From a virus, in the IMG/VR virus record IMGVR_UViG_3300049460_000123, positions 29,509-93,508 of that record: a stretch of DNA of 64,000 nt; one strand, written 5' to 3'. Positions within the stretch are counted from its first letter, which is position 1, and every line of letters starts with the position of its first letter. The position numbers and the translations under genes are program-made. The notes below the pieces were generated by a model that was not told the DNA's origin, did no database searches, and worked only from the letters and a program-made list of their open reading frames with translations. This document shows positions 49,561-55,921 of the stretch, in pieces.

Positions 49561-49618
49561 AACGCAACTACCCGTCCAATTCGCCACCGCGCCGCAGGCT
49601 GATAGTTAGTTGCGTTTT
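49561..49618 (+). terminator. Long-loop hairpin terminator after rep
   Basis: AACGCAACTA (49561-49570) pairs with TAGTTGCGTT (49607-49616), followed by TT. The loop of 36 nt is long, so efficiency is uncertain. Confidence 0.45.
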
Positions 49619-49662
49619 CGAGGGGTGATAACTTTTATTATGTCAAATCTGGAATTCAGTGT

Positions 49663-49705
49663 TGGCATAGTTGACAACGCGCGCTGCATGTTGGCATAAT
49701 TGCCA
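49663..49705 (+). promoter_or_regulatory. Toxin-antitoxin promoter with two palindromic operators
   Basis: -35 TTGACA (49671-49676), 18-bp spacer, -10 CATAAT (49695-49700). Two copies of TGGCA-N4-TGCCA cover them: TGGCATAGTTGACA (49663-49676) over the -35 and TGGCATAATTGCCA (49692-49705) over the -10. Autorepression by the antitoxin is the natural reading. The toxin ATG is at the expected transcription start. Confidence 0.75.
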
Positions 49706-49707
49706 GC

Positions 49708-49995
49708 ATGAAAGCCATCCTCATCGACAAGTCACGCAGCGCAATCGACGCAGTGTCGTTCGCGAACACTGTGATCTGGCAGGTGCCAGAGCCCGTGCTG
49801 GGCAGCGCACACCACTTCAAATATAGCCTTTCGTACATCGTTCGCGGCGACTGCGTTCTGCGATACGACAACGAGCGCGGCAAAGGTGATCATCGGCACT
49901 GGCTCGACGAGGAAACCGCCTACAACTTCGCTTCGCTTGAGCAACTGCTCCGCGACTTTTATTCGGATATCAGTACCTGGAGGGCATCAAAATGA
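49708..49995 (+). CDS. TumE-like toxin (DUF6516 family)
   Basis: 95 aa. IWQVPEPVLGSAHHFKYSLSYIVRGDCVLRYDNERGKGDHRHW matches the DUF6516/TumE toxin pattern, with the conserved Y-D-N-E-R-G-K-G-D-H-H core. It is followed by a helix-turn-helix antitoxin gene overlapping by 4 nt. The ATG lies only 7 nt after the -10, so the mRNA is probably leaderless. Role: plasmid addiction, or defence; biochemical target not established here. Confidence 0.8.
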   Translation: MKAILIDKSRSAIDAVSFANTVIWQVPEPVLGSAHHFKYSLSYIVRGDCVLRYDNERGKGDHRHWLDEETAYNFASLEQLLRDFYSDISTWRASK

Positions 49996-50348
49996 ACAAG
50001 GTGACAATCAGCGTTGAGTCACGCGATGCAGCGATCGCGCGCATCGTGGCCGCCGCCAACAGCGGCAAGGAGGCGCAGACCGCACACATCACGTTTGACA
50101 CGCCGGAGGCACTGTTTGGCACGTTCACGCAGATGCGCATTCAGATCGTCCGCGAGATGACAGGCAGCGGCCCGATGTCGATCCGCGAGTTGGCCCGGCG
50201 AGTCGGGCGCGATGTGAAGCGTGTGCACGAGGACGTACACGCCCTTTTGAATGTCGGCGTGCTCGATCGCACGGAAAGCGGCGCGATCGAATTCCCGTAT
50301 GACGCGGTGCACTTCGATTTTTCCTTTGACGGCCAAAAGGCAGCGTGA
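49992..50348 (+). CDS. TumA-like antitoxin / transcription regulator
   Basis: 118 aa. SPMSIRELARRVGRDVKRVHEDVHALLNVGVLDR-type winged helix (residues about 58-95, here beginning GPMSIRELARRVGR) with the C-terminal beta strand IEFPYDAVHFDFSF matches the HVO_A0114-like antitoxin family. It overlaps the toxin gene by 4 nt. It likely binds the TGGCA-N4-TGCCA sites upstream and neutralises the toxin. Confidence 0.8.
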   Translation: MNKVTISVESRDAAIARIVAAANSGKEAQTAHITFDTPEALFGTFTQMRIQIVREMTGSGPMSIRELARRVGRDVKRVHEDVHALLNVGVLDRTESGAIEFPYDAVHFDFSFDGQKAA

Positions 50349-50350
50349 TC

Positions 50351-50524
50351 ATGAGCGACTTTCACACCTGGGCAGCGGCAGTGTCGCGTGAACTGGCGAA
50401 TCTCGGCACCCCACTTCTCGACGCCAAACAGGTGCCGTACGACAACGAGGACTGGTTTCGCCGGGAGTTTGACGCCGGCGAAAGCCCCGTACTGACAGCG
50501 GCAGACTGGCACGCCGCGCAGTGA
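50351..50524 (+). CDS. Small acidic protein, unknown
   Basis: 57 aa (MSDFHTWAAAVSRELANLG..., ending TAADWHAAQ), ATG 3 nt after the antitoxin stop. Acidic; no family recognised. Short spacing suggests it is co-transcribed with the toxin-antitoxin pair. Confidence 0.55.
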   Translation: MSDFHTWAAAVSRELANLGTPLLDAKQVPYDNEDWFRREFDAGESPVLTAADWHAAQ

Positions 50525-50570
50525 GCGTCGCCAACAGATCATAGATCTGTCGCGTCTATCGCCAAAAGCA

Positions 50571-50605
50571 AAGCCCGGCAAGCGTCTCCGCTGTCGGGCT
50601 TTTTT
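50571..50605 (+). terminator. Intrinsic terminator, end of plus-strand block
   Basis: AAGCCCGGCA / TGTCGGGCTT stem, then TTTTT. On the minus strand it is followed by TTTGCTTTT, so it may also stop transcripts coming from the right. Confidence 0.85.
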
Positions 50606-50608
50606 CAT

Positions 50609-50626
50609 GGGCGCGCATAGGGCGCA
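50609..50626 (+). repeat. GGGCGC-N5-GGGCGC dispersed repeat, copy 4
   Basis: GGGCGCGCATAGGGCGCA, directly after the terminator, preceded by CAT as in copy 2. Confidence 0.6.
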
Positions 50627-50655
50627 AATCTCAACGTGGGCGAATGTCGATCATT

Positions 50656-50754
50656 TCATGGTGTCCTCCGGACTGGTTGTAGTTCGGACGAGTTGGCGCT
50701 CGACCGTGTAGGTGGCTTATCCGCCGACTTACTTTGCTTCTCAAGAACCCTCAT
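50656..50754 (-). CDS. Possible 32-aa minus-strand ORF behind a late motif
   Basis: MRVLEKQSKSADKPP... is short, hydrophilic and of unknown function. It is listed only because an exact GTCGTGAC lies 6 nt upstream and a bidirectional-looking terminator lies downstream, together resembling a tiny late transcription unit. No Shine-Dalgarno sequence. Confidence 0.25.
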   Translation of the reverse strand: MRVLEKQSKSADKPPTRSSANSSELQPVRRTP

Positions 50755-50760
50755 GATCCC

Positions 50761-50768
50761 GTCACGAC
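50761..50768 (-). promoter_or_regulatory. GTCGTGAC late-start motif
   Basis: Exact 8-mer on the minus strand, in the gap between the plasmid block and the tRNA-like region. It is back to back with the plus-strand promoter at 50809. Confidence 0.5.
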
Positions 50769-50808
50769 CATCCGCCGTCGATGGACGTAATTATTTTTGA
50801 TCAATGCG

Positions 50809-50838
50809 TTGATCTTTTTTGATCAAGTGCGGTATGAT
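50809..50838 (+). promoter_or_regulatory. Promoter of the tRNA-like region
   Basis: TTGATC-N18-TATGAT with TGATC-TTTTTT-GATCA covering the -35 and spacer (50810-50825). An extra TTTTTGATCAA lies at 50794-50804. Similar in build to the other early promoters. Confidence 0.65.
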
Positions 50839-51567
50839 TCGTTCATCGGTTCAGCGCTCTTTCTGGCTGAAGCGATCGAGGGGAGCGACTTCGAAATACG
50901 CCCAACGAATTGCAGCAGAGACGAGCCGGTGCGATGACGACTGCATCCTCAATTGGCGAGACAAAAGTACGTCCGAATGCCACATCGTTAAAGTGCCCCC
51001 GCCAGGGTGACGGCGTGTTATGTGTCAAATGCGCAGAGATGCGCCGATTCGCCGCCGTAAGCGGCCAGATTTATTGCTGGTGATGCGACCGCTGTCGACG
51101 CGGCCCGAAAGGGATAGTCGGATGAGGATTAGCAGGAGTGCCTCATGTTAGAAAACCACTGCAGCACAGTACGGCTTTAGATTCCGGCCGGGACTGTTCG
51201 TGAAGTGGATGAGACTGGTGCAGATGGGGTCGCGAGCCGAAAGGCCCACGCTTTGACGCCCGAAGGTGCGAGCATTCACAGATCGTTAGCCGATTGACTG
51301 GCGTAAGCAGTCGTTTTCAAAGCGCGTTCCTCGAGCGTTCTTCGAAAACCCCGCGCTACGGCGCACCAAACCGGCCACAAGATAGGGTGGACGCTGGAAC
51401 TCGTAACCAGCACCGTCATAACGGAGCCTGTGCCAATGTCGTGCGCACGAATATTTTGGCGTCGATTCGGGTTCCGTTGTGAGGGTTAAAGCGCGGGCTG
51501 GGATATACCGGCCGCCCTCGAAGTGGAAAGCCCCGGTACACAAGCCGGCGAGCTGGTGCAGAGCCAG

Positions 51568-51659
51568 CACCTTCAAGTGTGTCGACTCGGAGAACCGTCA
51601 CGTAGCGCTGCGCGCGCCTGCGAGACATACGTCAGTCTGAGTCGACACGCTTGAAGGTG
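51568..51659. repeat. 21-bp inverted repeat entering the tRNA-like structure
   Basis: CACCTTCAAGTGTGTCGACTC (shortened: left arm 51568-51588) is the reverse complement of the right arm 51639-51659 except for one position; the loop is 50 nt. The right arm covers the 5' acceptor strand position of the tRNA-like element. The first loop bases, GGAGAA (51589-51594), would pair with the tRNA 3' acceptor TTCTCC. Confidence 0.75.
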
Positions 51660-51781
51660 ACGAAATTGGTAGACGTAGGTGGTTAGGGCAATGCGACGCA
51701 TTGGGCAAACGAGGCGCCAGAGCTCGGAGCCATAAAACCTAAAGCCGCCGGCCATTGCGGGTTCGAGTCCCGCCCTTCTCC
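51651..51781 (+). tRNA. Interrupted tRNA-Leu-like element, probably non-functional
   Basis: Seen: a Leu-type D-arm (TGACGAAATTGGTAGACGT, 51658-51676), a perfect T-arm GCGGG-TTCGAGT-CCCGC (51757-51773), 3' acceptor CCTTCTC (51774-51780), and anticodon-stem halves TTAGG (51683-51687) and CCTAA (51738-51742) around a loop CATAAAA that reads TAA (Leu) with A instead of U at position 33. About 43 extra nt (51688-51730, containing hairpin CAATGCG/CGCATTG) interrupt the stem, and the first two acceptor pairs fail. Not a normal tRNA; a decayed gene or a tRNA mimic. Confidence 0.45.
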
Positions 51782-51817
51782 GAAAGGTCTCTCGCATACT
51801 CCCCGTATTGCGATTCA

Positions 51818-51844
51818 GGGCGCCCTAACCGGCGCCCTTTTTTT
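51818..51844 (+). terminator. Strong intrinsic terminator
   Basis: GGGCGCC-CTAACC-GGCGCCC followed by seven T. It closes the tRNA-like region 2 nt before the end of the convergent minus-strand operon. Confidence 0.9.
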
Positions 51845-51846
51845 CG

Positions 51847-52185
51847 TCAAGCGATCACGCCGGCGGCGATAGCCGACCACAGTACTTTGCACGCGAAGTG
51901 GATCGCCTGATCCGTCCGCAGACCGATCCGATTGTCACACTTGAGAAAGTCCGTCACCGCATGGACGATCGCCTCCGCCACGCCGAGCACGATCGAGCCC
52001 GTGAACAGCGCGACGAACCCGGCATGCACCATCGAATGCGCGAACAGCGCGTGAGGCCAAAAGATCTTTCCGAGTGGCGTGTTTCGGTTCTTACCATTGG
52101 CGAGAAAATCGCCCTGAAGCGGGTAGTCGGCGAGCGAATGGCCGACAACGAGCCAGAACAGGATCGTGAGGAACGCGACGGTCAT
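51847..52185 (-). CDS. DUF3307-family membrane protein
   Basis: 112 aa from the ATG at 52185 (overlap 4 nt with the preceding gene). Several hydrophobic segments; HSLADYPLQGDFLA, FWPHALFAHSMVHAGFVAL and VTDFLKCD...TDQAIHFACKVLW are the conserved His/Asp blocks of DUF3307. Integral inner-membrane protein, family role unknown. Confidence 0.8.
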   Translation of the reverse strand: MTVAFLTILFWLVVGHSLADYPLQGDFLANGKNRNTPLGKIFWPHALFAHSMVHAGFVALFTGSIVLGVAEAIVHAVTDFLKCDNRIGLRTDQAIHFACKVLWSAIAAGVIA

Positions 52186-52382
52186 AGCGCGATCGCCTCG
52201 CGGATCCGCGTGCACACAGTCGCCGGACCATCCAGGATGATGTCGTGCACATCCTCGCGCGTGGCAGAGTCGAGCTCGTTGAATGCTAAAGCCTCCTCAT
52301 CGCCGAGGACAAGCGGGCCATTGGTGCGGAGCACCAGGAAGGAATTGACCGCGCCCTCGAGCGCGTATCGGTGAAAACGCAT
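52182..52382 (-). CDS. Small protein, unknown
   Basis: 66 aa (MRFHRYALEGAVNSFLVLRTNGPLVLGD...). No family recognised. Its ATG lies at the 3' arm of a perfect 9-bp hairpin and GGAGA lies in or next to the loop, so translation may be gated by RNA structure. Late motif variant 34 nt upstream. Confidence 0.6.
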   Translation of the reverse strand: MRFHRYALEGAVNSFLVLRTNGPLVLGDEEALAFNELDSATREDVHDIILDGPATVCTRIREAIAL

Positions 52383-52413
52383 GATGGAGTCTCCATTAAG
52401 ATGGCTCCATCAT
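52381..52413 (-). promoter_or_regulatory. Hairpin covering a start codon
   Basis: ATGATGGAG (52381-52389) and CTCCATCAT (52405-52413) form a perfect 9-bp inverted repeat with a 15-nt loop. On the minus-strand RNA the start codon at 52382 is at the foot of the stem. Confidence 0.55.
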
Positions 52414-52416
52414 GTC

Positions 52417-52424
52417 GTCACGAT
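52417..52424 (-). promoter_or_regulatory. Late-start motif variant ATCGTGAC
   Basis: One mismatch to GTCGTGAC; its TGA is the stop codon of the SLOG gene. 34 nt before the ATG at 52382. Confidence 0.4.
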
Positions 52425-52771
52425 TCCGCGCACGGCTCCCAAACTTTCACGCCCGCGTTGCGCGCCTGCGCGATCATGTCGGCCGTGCCGGATCCGCCAG
52501 GAAAAGCTGCGACGCCATCGGGTTTCCACTCCTCGAGCATGCGCATGTTGCGCAGCGGCCCGGCGCGCTTGCCGTGCTTCTTCCATTCGGCCGGCACAGC
52601 CAGGCACGGCACCTCGTTCAGCCGCGCCCACGCGCCGGCCAGTGTATCGGCACCGGTTGCGCCCCCGTGAATGACGAGCATGATCGGCCGCTTGGCGTGC
52701 GCGCGATCGAGCGCTGCATACACCGCGTCGACGTCGCGATAGTCGCGGCCGCCGCAGACGAGTAGCTTCAC
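52418..52771 (-). CDS. SLOG-family (DUF2493) nucleotide-binding protein
   Basis: 117 aa. CGGRDYRD near the N-terminus and VIHGGATGADTLAGAWA near residue 35-50, then PLRNMRML, match the YspA/DUF2493 group of SLOG proteins, a Rossmann-like fold that binds nucleotide-derived ligands. SLOG proteins often act as sensors in defence or NAD/nucleotide signalling; the role here is unknown. Overlaps the upstream gene by 4 nt. Confidence 0.85.
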   Translation of the reverse strand: MKLLVCGGRDYRDVDAVYAALDRAHAKRPIMLVIHGGATGADTLAGAWARLNEVPCLAVPAEWKKHGKRAGPLRNMRMLEEWKPDGVAAFPGGSGTADMIAQARNAGVKVWEPCAES

Positions 52772-53133
52772 GCGCGGCGACGCTTATCTATGGCGTTGAG
52801 CACGGACTCGCGGTTGCACGTCGAGCAGGCGCCTGGCCCGCTACACCTCATTCGAGCACCATCGGCGCGCGGTCGCACATGCCCGTGTCCGTTCTCCCAG
52901 TCGTAATTATCCTCGAAGCCCTCGAACAGATCGCCCGTCGACTTGACCGGATCCAGACCCTTGAACGGGTTCGGCGCGATCGGCTTCTTCGCCGGAGCCG
53001 GAAACAGCACCATCTGGTGATCGTTCAGTTTCGCGCGCTTGACGCGGTTGTCCGAGTGCGGTTTGACTACGACGCCGTCCTTGCGCGTGTAGCCCTGAAC
53101 CATCGACTTGAGGAGGAGGAAAATTTTCGTCAT
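52768..53133 (-). CDS. Small protein with polyvalent-type N-terminal tag
   Basis: 121 aa. MTKIFLLLKSMVQGYTRKDG followed by VVVKPH closely resembles the N-terminus of the 1660-aa methylase protein (YRKDGTYVKPH) and the LLLK opening of the helicase protein. The rest is low complexity with a C-terminal Cys cluster (CSGPGACSTCNRE). The ATG is 14 nt from GTCGTGAC with no Shine-Dalgarno sequence. It may be an injected or head-packaged protein; this is inference. Confidence 0.6.
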   Translation of the reverse strand: MTKIFLLLKSMVQGYTRKDGVVVKPHSDNRVKRAKLNDHQMVLFPAPAKKPIAPNPFKGLDPVKSTGDLFEGFEDNYDWENGHGHVRPRADGARMRCSGPGACSTCNRESVLNAIDKRRRA

Positions 53134-53147
53134 GCGCTCATTTTCGC

Positions 53148-53155
53148 GTCACGAC
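53148..53155 (-). promoter_or_regulatory. GTCGTGAC late-start motif
   Basis: Exact 8-mer, 14 nt before the ATG at 53133; leader GCGAAAATGAGCGC. Confidence 0.65.
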
Positions 53156-53253
53156 GCGCGGCGCCAGAATGCCGCTAACAGACTCGAAGTGTGTTGCAGG
53201 CACGCCGCAAACCAGCGCCCAGCATAACGGCGCCGTGCTGGCCGCCGCGCGCC

Positions 53254-53271
53254 GGGCGCTGATCGGGCGCA
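53254..53271 (+). repeat. GGGCGC-N5-GGGCGC dispersed repeat, copy 5
   Basis: GGGCGCTGATCGGGCGCA, immediately after the stop of the oxidoreductase gene (minus strand). Confidence 0.6.
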
Positions 53272-53272
53272 A

Positions 53273-55387
53273 TTAGTTGTAGTAAAGCGGAACGAGCGCC
53301 ACCGCATCCGCGACGACATACCCAGTCGTCCCCGTGTTGCCCACAACCACCTTATTGTTCGCCGGATCGTTCGCCGTGAATGCATAGGTTCCGATCAGCT
53401 TCCATGCGCCGGAGTTGATCTGGTTGACGTTCACCGCCGCCTGCGCGACGCCGGCCGCCGTCACCGTATGCGGAACTGCACCCGAGCGCGTCGAGCTCTC
53501 CGGAAAGAACGCATAGGCGCCATACGTGCCGGCCTTGGCGAGCGCGAAACGAAACTCTACCGAGCACGTCCCTTTGTTCGTCGCATTGTCCGACAGGTAA
53601 GTCGGCCCGTAGATCGACGACTCTGCAAACGTGCTGAGTGTCTGCACCTCTTGCCATGCGCCCGCGACGACTATCTGTCCATTGCCGGCGGCATCGACAT
53701 ACGTGCCTACAACGTTGCCGCCCGGCGGAATGTCGAGCACGGCCGCGCCAGGCGGGAAATAACCCATGCTTTCCCGGATCTTGTACGGATCGACCGCCTG
53801 CACCGTCGACGCGAGATCGATCGCGCGGGCAGCGGCGAAGCCTGCAATCTCGCCGAGCTGCATGGCGATCGGCTCGACGCGGATCGATGCGAACGCGGCA
53901 TGCGACGCCGACACCGCGAAAGTGACGAGCAGGTTCGTGCACTCAGTCACTTTCGGGCACAGCGCCCTATAGCTGATCCAGTACCGACCATCCTGGCCGC
54001 CGCTCGCTGTCTTCTGGAAGAACCCGCCCTCGAGCGCGATGAATCCGTTGTAGACGACCGTTTGGCAATGGTGCGAGTCCATCGCATAGAAGCCGATCGC
54101 GACGCCGTCCGTTACCGGATCGATGCGCTGGCAATGACGATCGGTCATGACAAAATCGCCGATCATGCGGCGTCCCTCTCGCACGTAGAGCTGCTTGGGC
54201 AGTCCGTGCCGAGTCTGCATCTGCAGATATGGCGGAAGGCCGAACCCGGCAAGCGTCGTCTTGATCGCGGCCGGCACGCGCGAGTCTTCGCGCAGGAACT
54301 TGAACAGGCCCAGCGTCCAGTCGACGTGCTGCTGATAAATCGCCTCGCGTTCAGCATACGTCGCAGTCGGCCATGCGTCGGCGCCGCCGATAAAGTCGAG
54401 CTGCTGCAGCGCTGAGCCCGCATTCAGATCGGTCACGCCGTCTTTGCACAGGTGATCGTTAAACAGGCCCGGCGGATTGGAGTTGTCACTCCATGCCGTG
54501 ATCTGACCCGCCGCGAACTGACGACCCAGGATCTCGTAATTGAGCGCGCTATAGTGCGTCGGCTCCGGGAATCGGCGGAAGGTGCCCGGGCCGCCGCTCG
54601 TCGAAACCACGTTGACGCGGAACCCGTACGCCTGGACGCGATCGTCGCCGGTTCCGACGGCCGCGACCGTTGCATTCACACCCGGCAGCAGGCCGGACGA
54701 CGGAACGGCCGCCGTGATATACGGATCCACCTGCCACGCGCCGGCCTTGTTGTAGGGAGTGACGACGCCGTTATAGGTCTCGTTGTACTGACTGTTCGGC
54801 TCGCGTCCGACCGCGAACGAGCAGCCGGCGGCCGCCATAAGATCGCCCTCATAGCTTGCATCGATGTACACCTTCGCCGTCACCGTCAATTGCGGCGCGA
54901 CCAGCGGCGTCAATGAATCCTCGAACGTCACCGCGCTAATCTCCGCGCCGGATTTCTTCACGGCAGACGGGATAACGCGGTAGTTATTGCGGACCGTGAT
55001 CCGGTTCGTCGACAGCAGTGCCGTGAGCTGGGCAACCATCGCTTTAGGCGACGCGTTCAGACTTTGCCCCCAAAACGTCGGGTAGTCCGTCACGCTGGCG
55101 GAATAGTTCGAGCTCCATATCGCCCGGTAGAGCGCATTGGCGAGCCCCTTCACGACGTTGCAGTCGCCGCCAGCTCGATCGGTGTAACTCAGGCCGCCTT
55201 GTGCCGGCATGCCGCCGAAAATCGTATCCGGATTGATCAGCTCGACCGTCTTTCCGTTCTGCGCGGCCGATATCGCCGCCAGTATCCCGCTGCACGTCGC
55301 GCCATAGACGCAGACGTCAACATTGCTCGTCGCATAGAGCGAATCGGCCTGGTGCCGAGCCAATCCCGGCGCGTCAAGAATTCCCAT
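53273..55387 (-). CDS. FAD-dependent oxidoreductase with C-terminal xanthan-lyase/golvesin-like domain
   Basis: 704 aa from the ATG at 55387. Residues about 17-75 form the FAD-binding Rossmann segment (VDVCVYGATCSGILAAISAAQNGKTVELINP, then GGMPAQGGLSYTD); the middle is of the PF12831-type (DASYEGDLMAAAGCSFAVGRE). Residues about 560-704 are a beta-sandwich like the golvesin/xanthan-lyase carbohydrate-associated domain (GTYGAYAFFPESSTRSGAV...VVADAVALVP). The gene lies between the terminase genes and small late genes. Flavoenzymes of this type are unusual in phages; a cargo or virion-surface enzyme is possible. Confidence 0.8.
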   Translation of the reverse strand: MGILDAPGLARHQADSLYATSNVDVCVYGATCSGILAAISAAQNGKTVELINPDTIFGGMPAQGGLSYTDRAGGDCNVVKGLANALYRAIWSSNYSASVTDYPTFWGQSLNASPKAMVAQLTALLSTNRITVRNNYRVIPSAVKKSGAEISAVTFEDSLTPLVAPQLTVTAKVYIDASYEGDLMAAAGCSFAVGREPNSQYNETYNGVVTPYNKAGAWQVDPYITAAVPSSGLLPGVNATVAAVGTGDDRVQAYGFRVNVVSTSGGPGTFRRFPEPTHYSALNYEILGRQFAAGQITAWSDNSNPPGLFNDHLCKDGVTDLNAGSALQQLDFIGGADAWPTATYAEREAIYQQHVDWTLGLFKFLREDSRVPAAIKTTLAGFGLPPYLQMQTRHGLPKQLYVREGRRMIGDFVMTDRHCQRIDPVTDGVAIGFYAMDSHHCQTVVYNGFIALEGGFFQKTASGGQDGRYWISYRALCPKVTECTNLLVTFAVSASHAAFASIRVEPIAMQLGEIAGFAAARAIDLASTVQAVDPYKIRESMGYFPPGAAVLDIPPGGNVVGTYVDAAGNGQIVVAGAWQEVQTLSTFAESSIYGPTYLSDNATNKGTCSVEFRFALAKAGTYGAYAFFPESSTRSGAVPHTVTAAGVAQAAVNVNQINSGAWKLIGTYAFTANDPANNKVVVGNTGTTGYVVADAVALVPLYYN

Positions 55388-55395
55388 TTTGTTCC

Positions 55396-55782
55396 TTATA
55401 CGATGGTGATAGCGGGCTGCGCAGTCACCGCGCCGTTGACGTCGCGCGTAACCGCGAGTTGCGTGAGAGTTTTTGCGGGCGGCCCGGCATACGTCGCATG
55501 CCATGCGTTGATCGCACCGCTCGCAGGGTCTTGCGCATCCGTGACGTAGGTGCCGGGCGTCCCATCCGGCCAAACGATGCTTGCGGACAAAAGCACGCCG
55601 TTCGCGTCGCGCGTGCCCGAAACGAGTTGCCCGAAGTTGCCGGCGTACGCCCAGCCGAGAAGCGCCTGAACGATGTTCCCGACCGGCGAGAATTTGCGGA
55701 TCTCATCGAGCGCTTCGTTAGCCCTTGCGGCCGCCGCGAACGCTTGAGCTAACGAGCTCTGACTGATATCAAGTGTGGTCAT
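55396..55782 (-). CDS. Tail-type small protein, unknown
   Basis: 128 aa from the ATG at 55782, with AAGG 6 nt upstream. N-terminal helix (SSLAQAFAAAARANEALDEIRKFSP) followed by beta repeats (VSGTRDANGVLLSASIVWPDGTPGTYVTD; LAVTRDVNGAVTAQPAITIV) typical of phage fibre-associated proteins. It precedes the oxidoreductase by 8 nt, so both may be virion components. Confidence 0.55.
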   Translation of the reverse strand: MTTLDISQSSLAQAFAAAARANEALDEIRKFSPVGNIVQALLGWAYAGNFGQLVSGTRDANGVLLSASIVWPDGTPGTYVTDAQDPASGAINAWHATYAGPPAKTLTQLAVTRDVNGAVTAQPAITIV

Positions 55783-55816
55783 GCGCAACCTTTCGTAGTG
55801 GTTACTGAATGGTCAC

Positions 55817-55824
55817 GTCACGAC
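55817..55824 (-). promoter_or_regulatory. GTCGTGAC late-start motif
   Basis: Exact 8-mer, 34 nt before the ATG at 55782; here a Shine-Dalgarno sequence is present. Confidence 0.55.
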
Positions 55825-55903
55825 TCAACAGACAAGAAGTCTGTTAGCAGAATGTCCGAATAGCCCTAGATATAAGGCTGCGCACGACACAGCGGAATGT
55901 GCC

Positions 55904-55921
55904 GGGCGCAGCTTGGGCGCT
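55904..55921 (+). repeat. GGGCGC-N5-GGGCGC dispersed repeat, copy 6
   Basis: GGGCGCAGCTTGGGCGCT, overlapping the stop codon of the large terminase gene. Confidence 0.55.

Larger units (their letters stand above)
50839..51844 (+). ncRNA. About 1-kb transcribed region without convincing protein genes
   Basis: A good promoter (50809-50838) and a strong terminator (51818-51844) enclose this stretch. Short open frames exist, for example a 63-codon frame from about 50819, but none has a ribosome binding site or protein-like composition. Features seen: a tRNA-Leu-like D-arm and T-arm, a 21-bp inverted repeat, and a stem GCTGG/CCAGC near 51552-51568. A structural RNA or decayed tRNA locus is the best reading. 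Confidence 0.4.

Noticed and set aside
50819-51010. A 63-codon frame downstream of the 50809 promoter
   Set aside because: No ATG with ribosome site, starts inside the promoter, composition not protein-like; kept as noncoding.
51552-51568. Stem GCTGG/CCAGC with 7-nt loop as a second tRNA anticodon arm
   Set aside because: No matching D-arm, T-arm or acceptor around it; treated as part of the structured RNA region.
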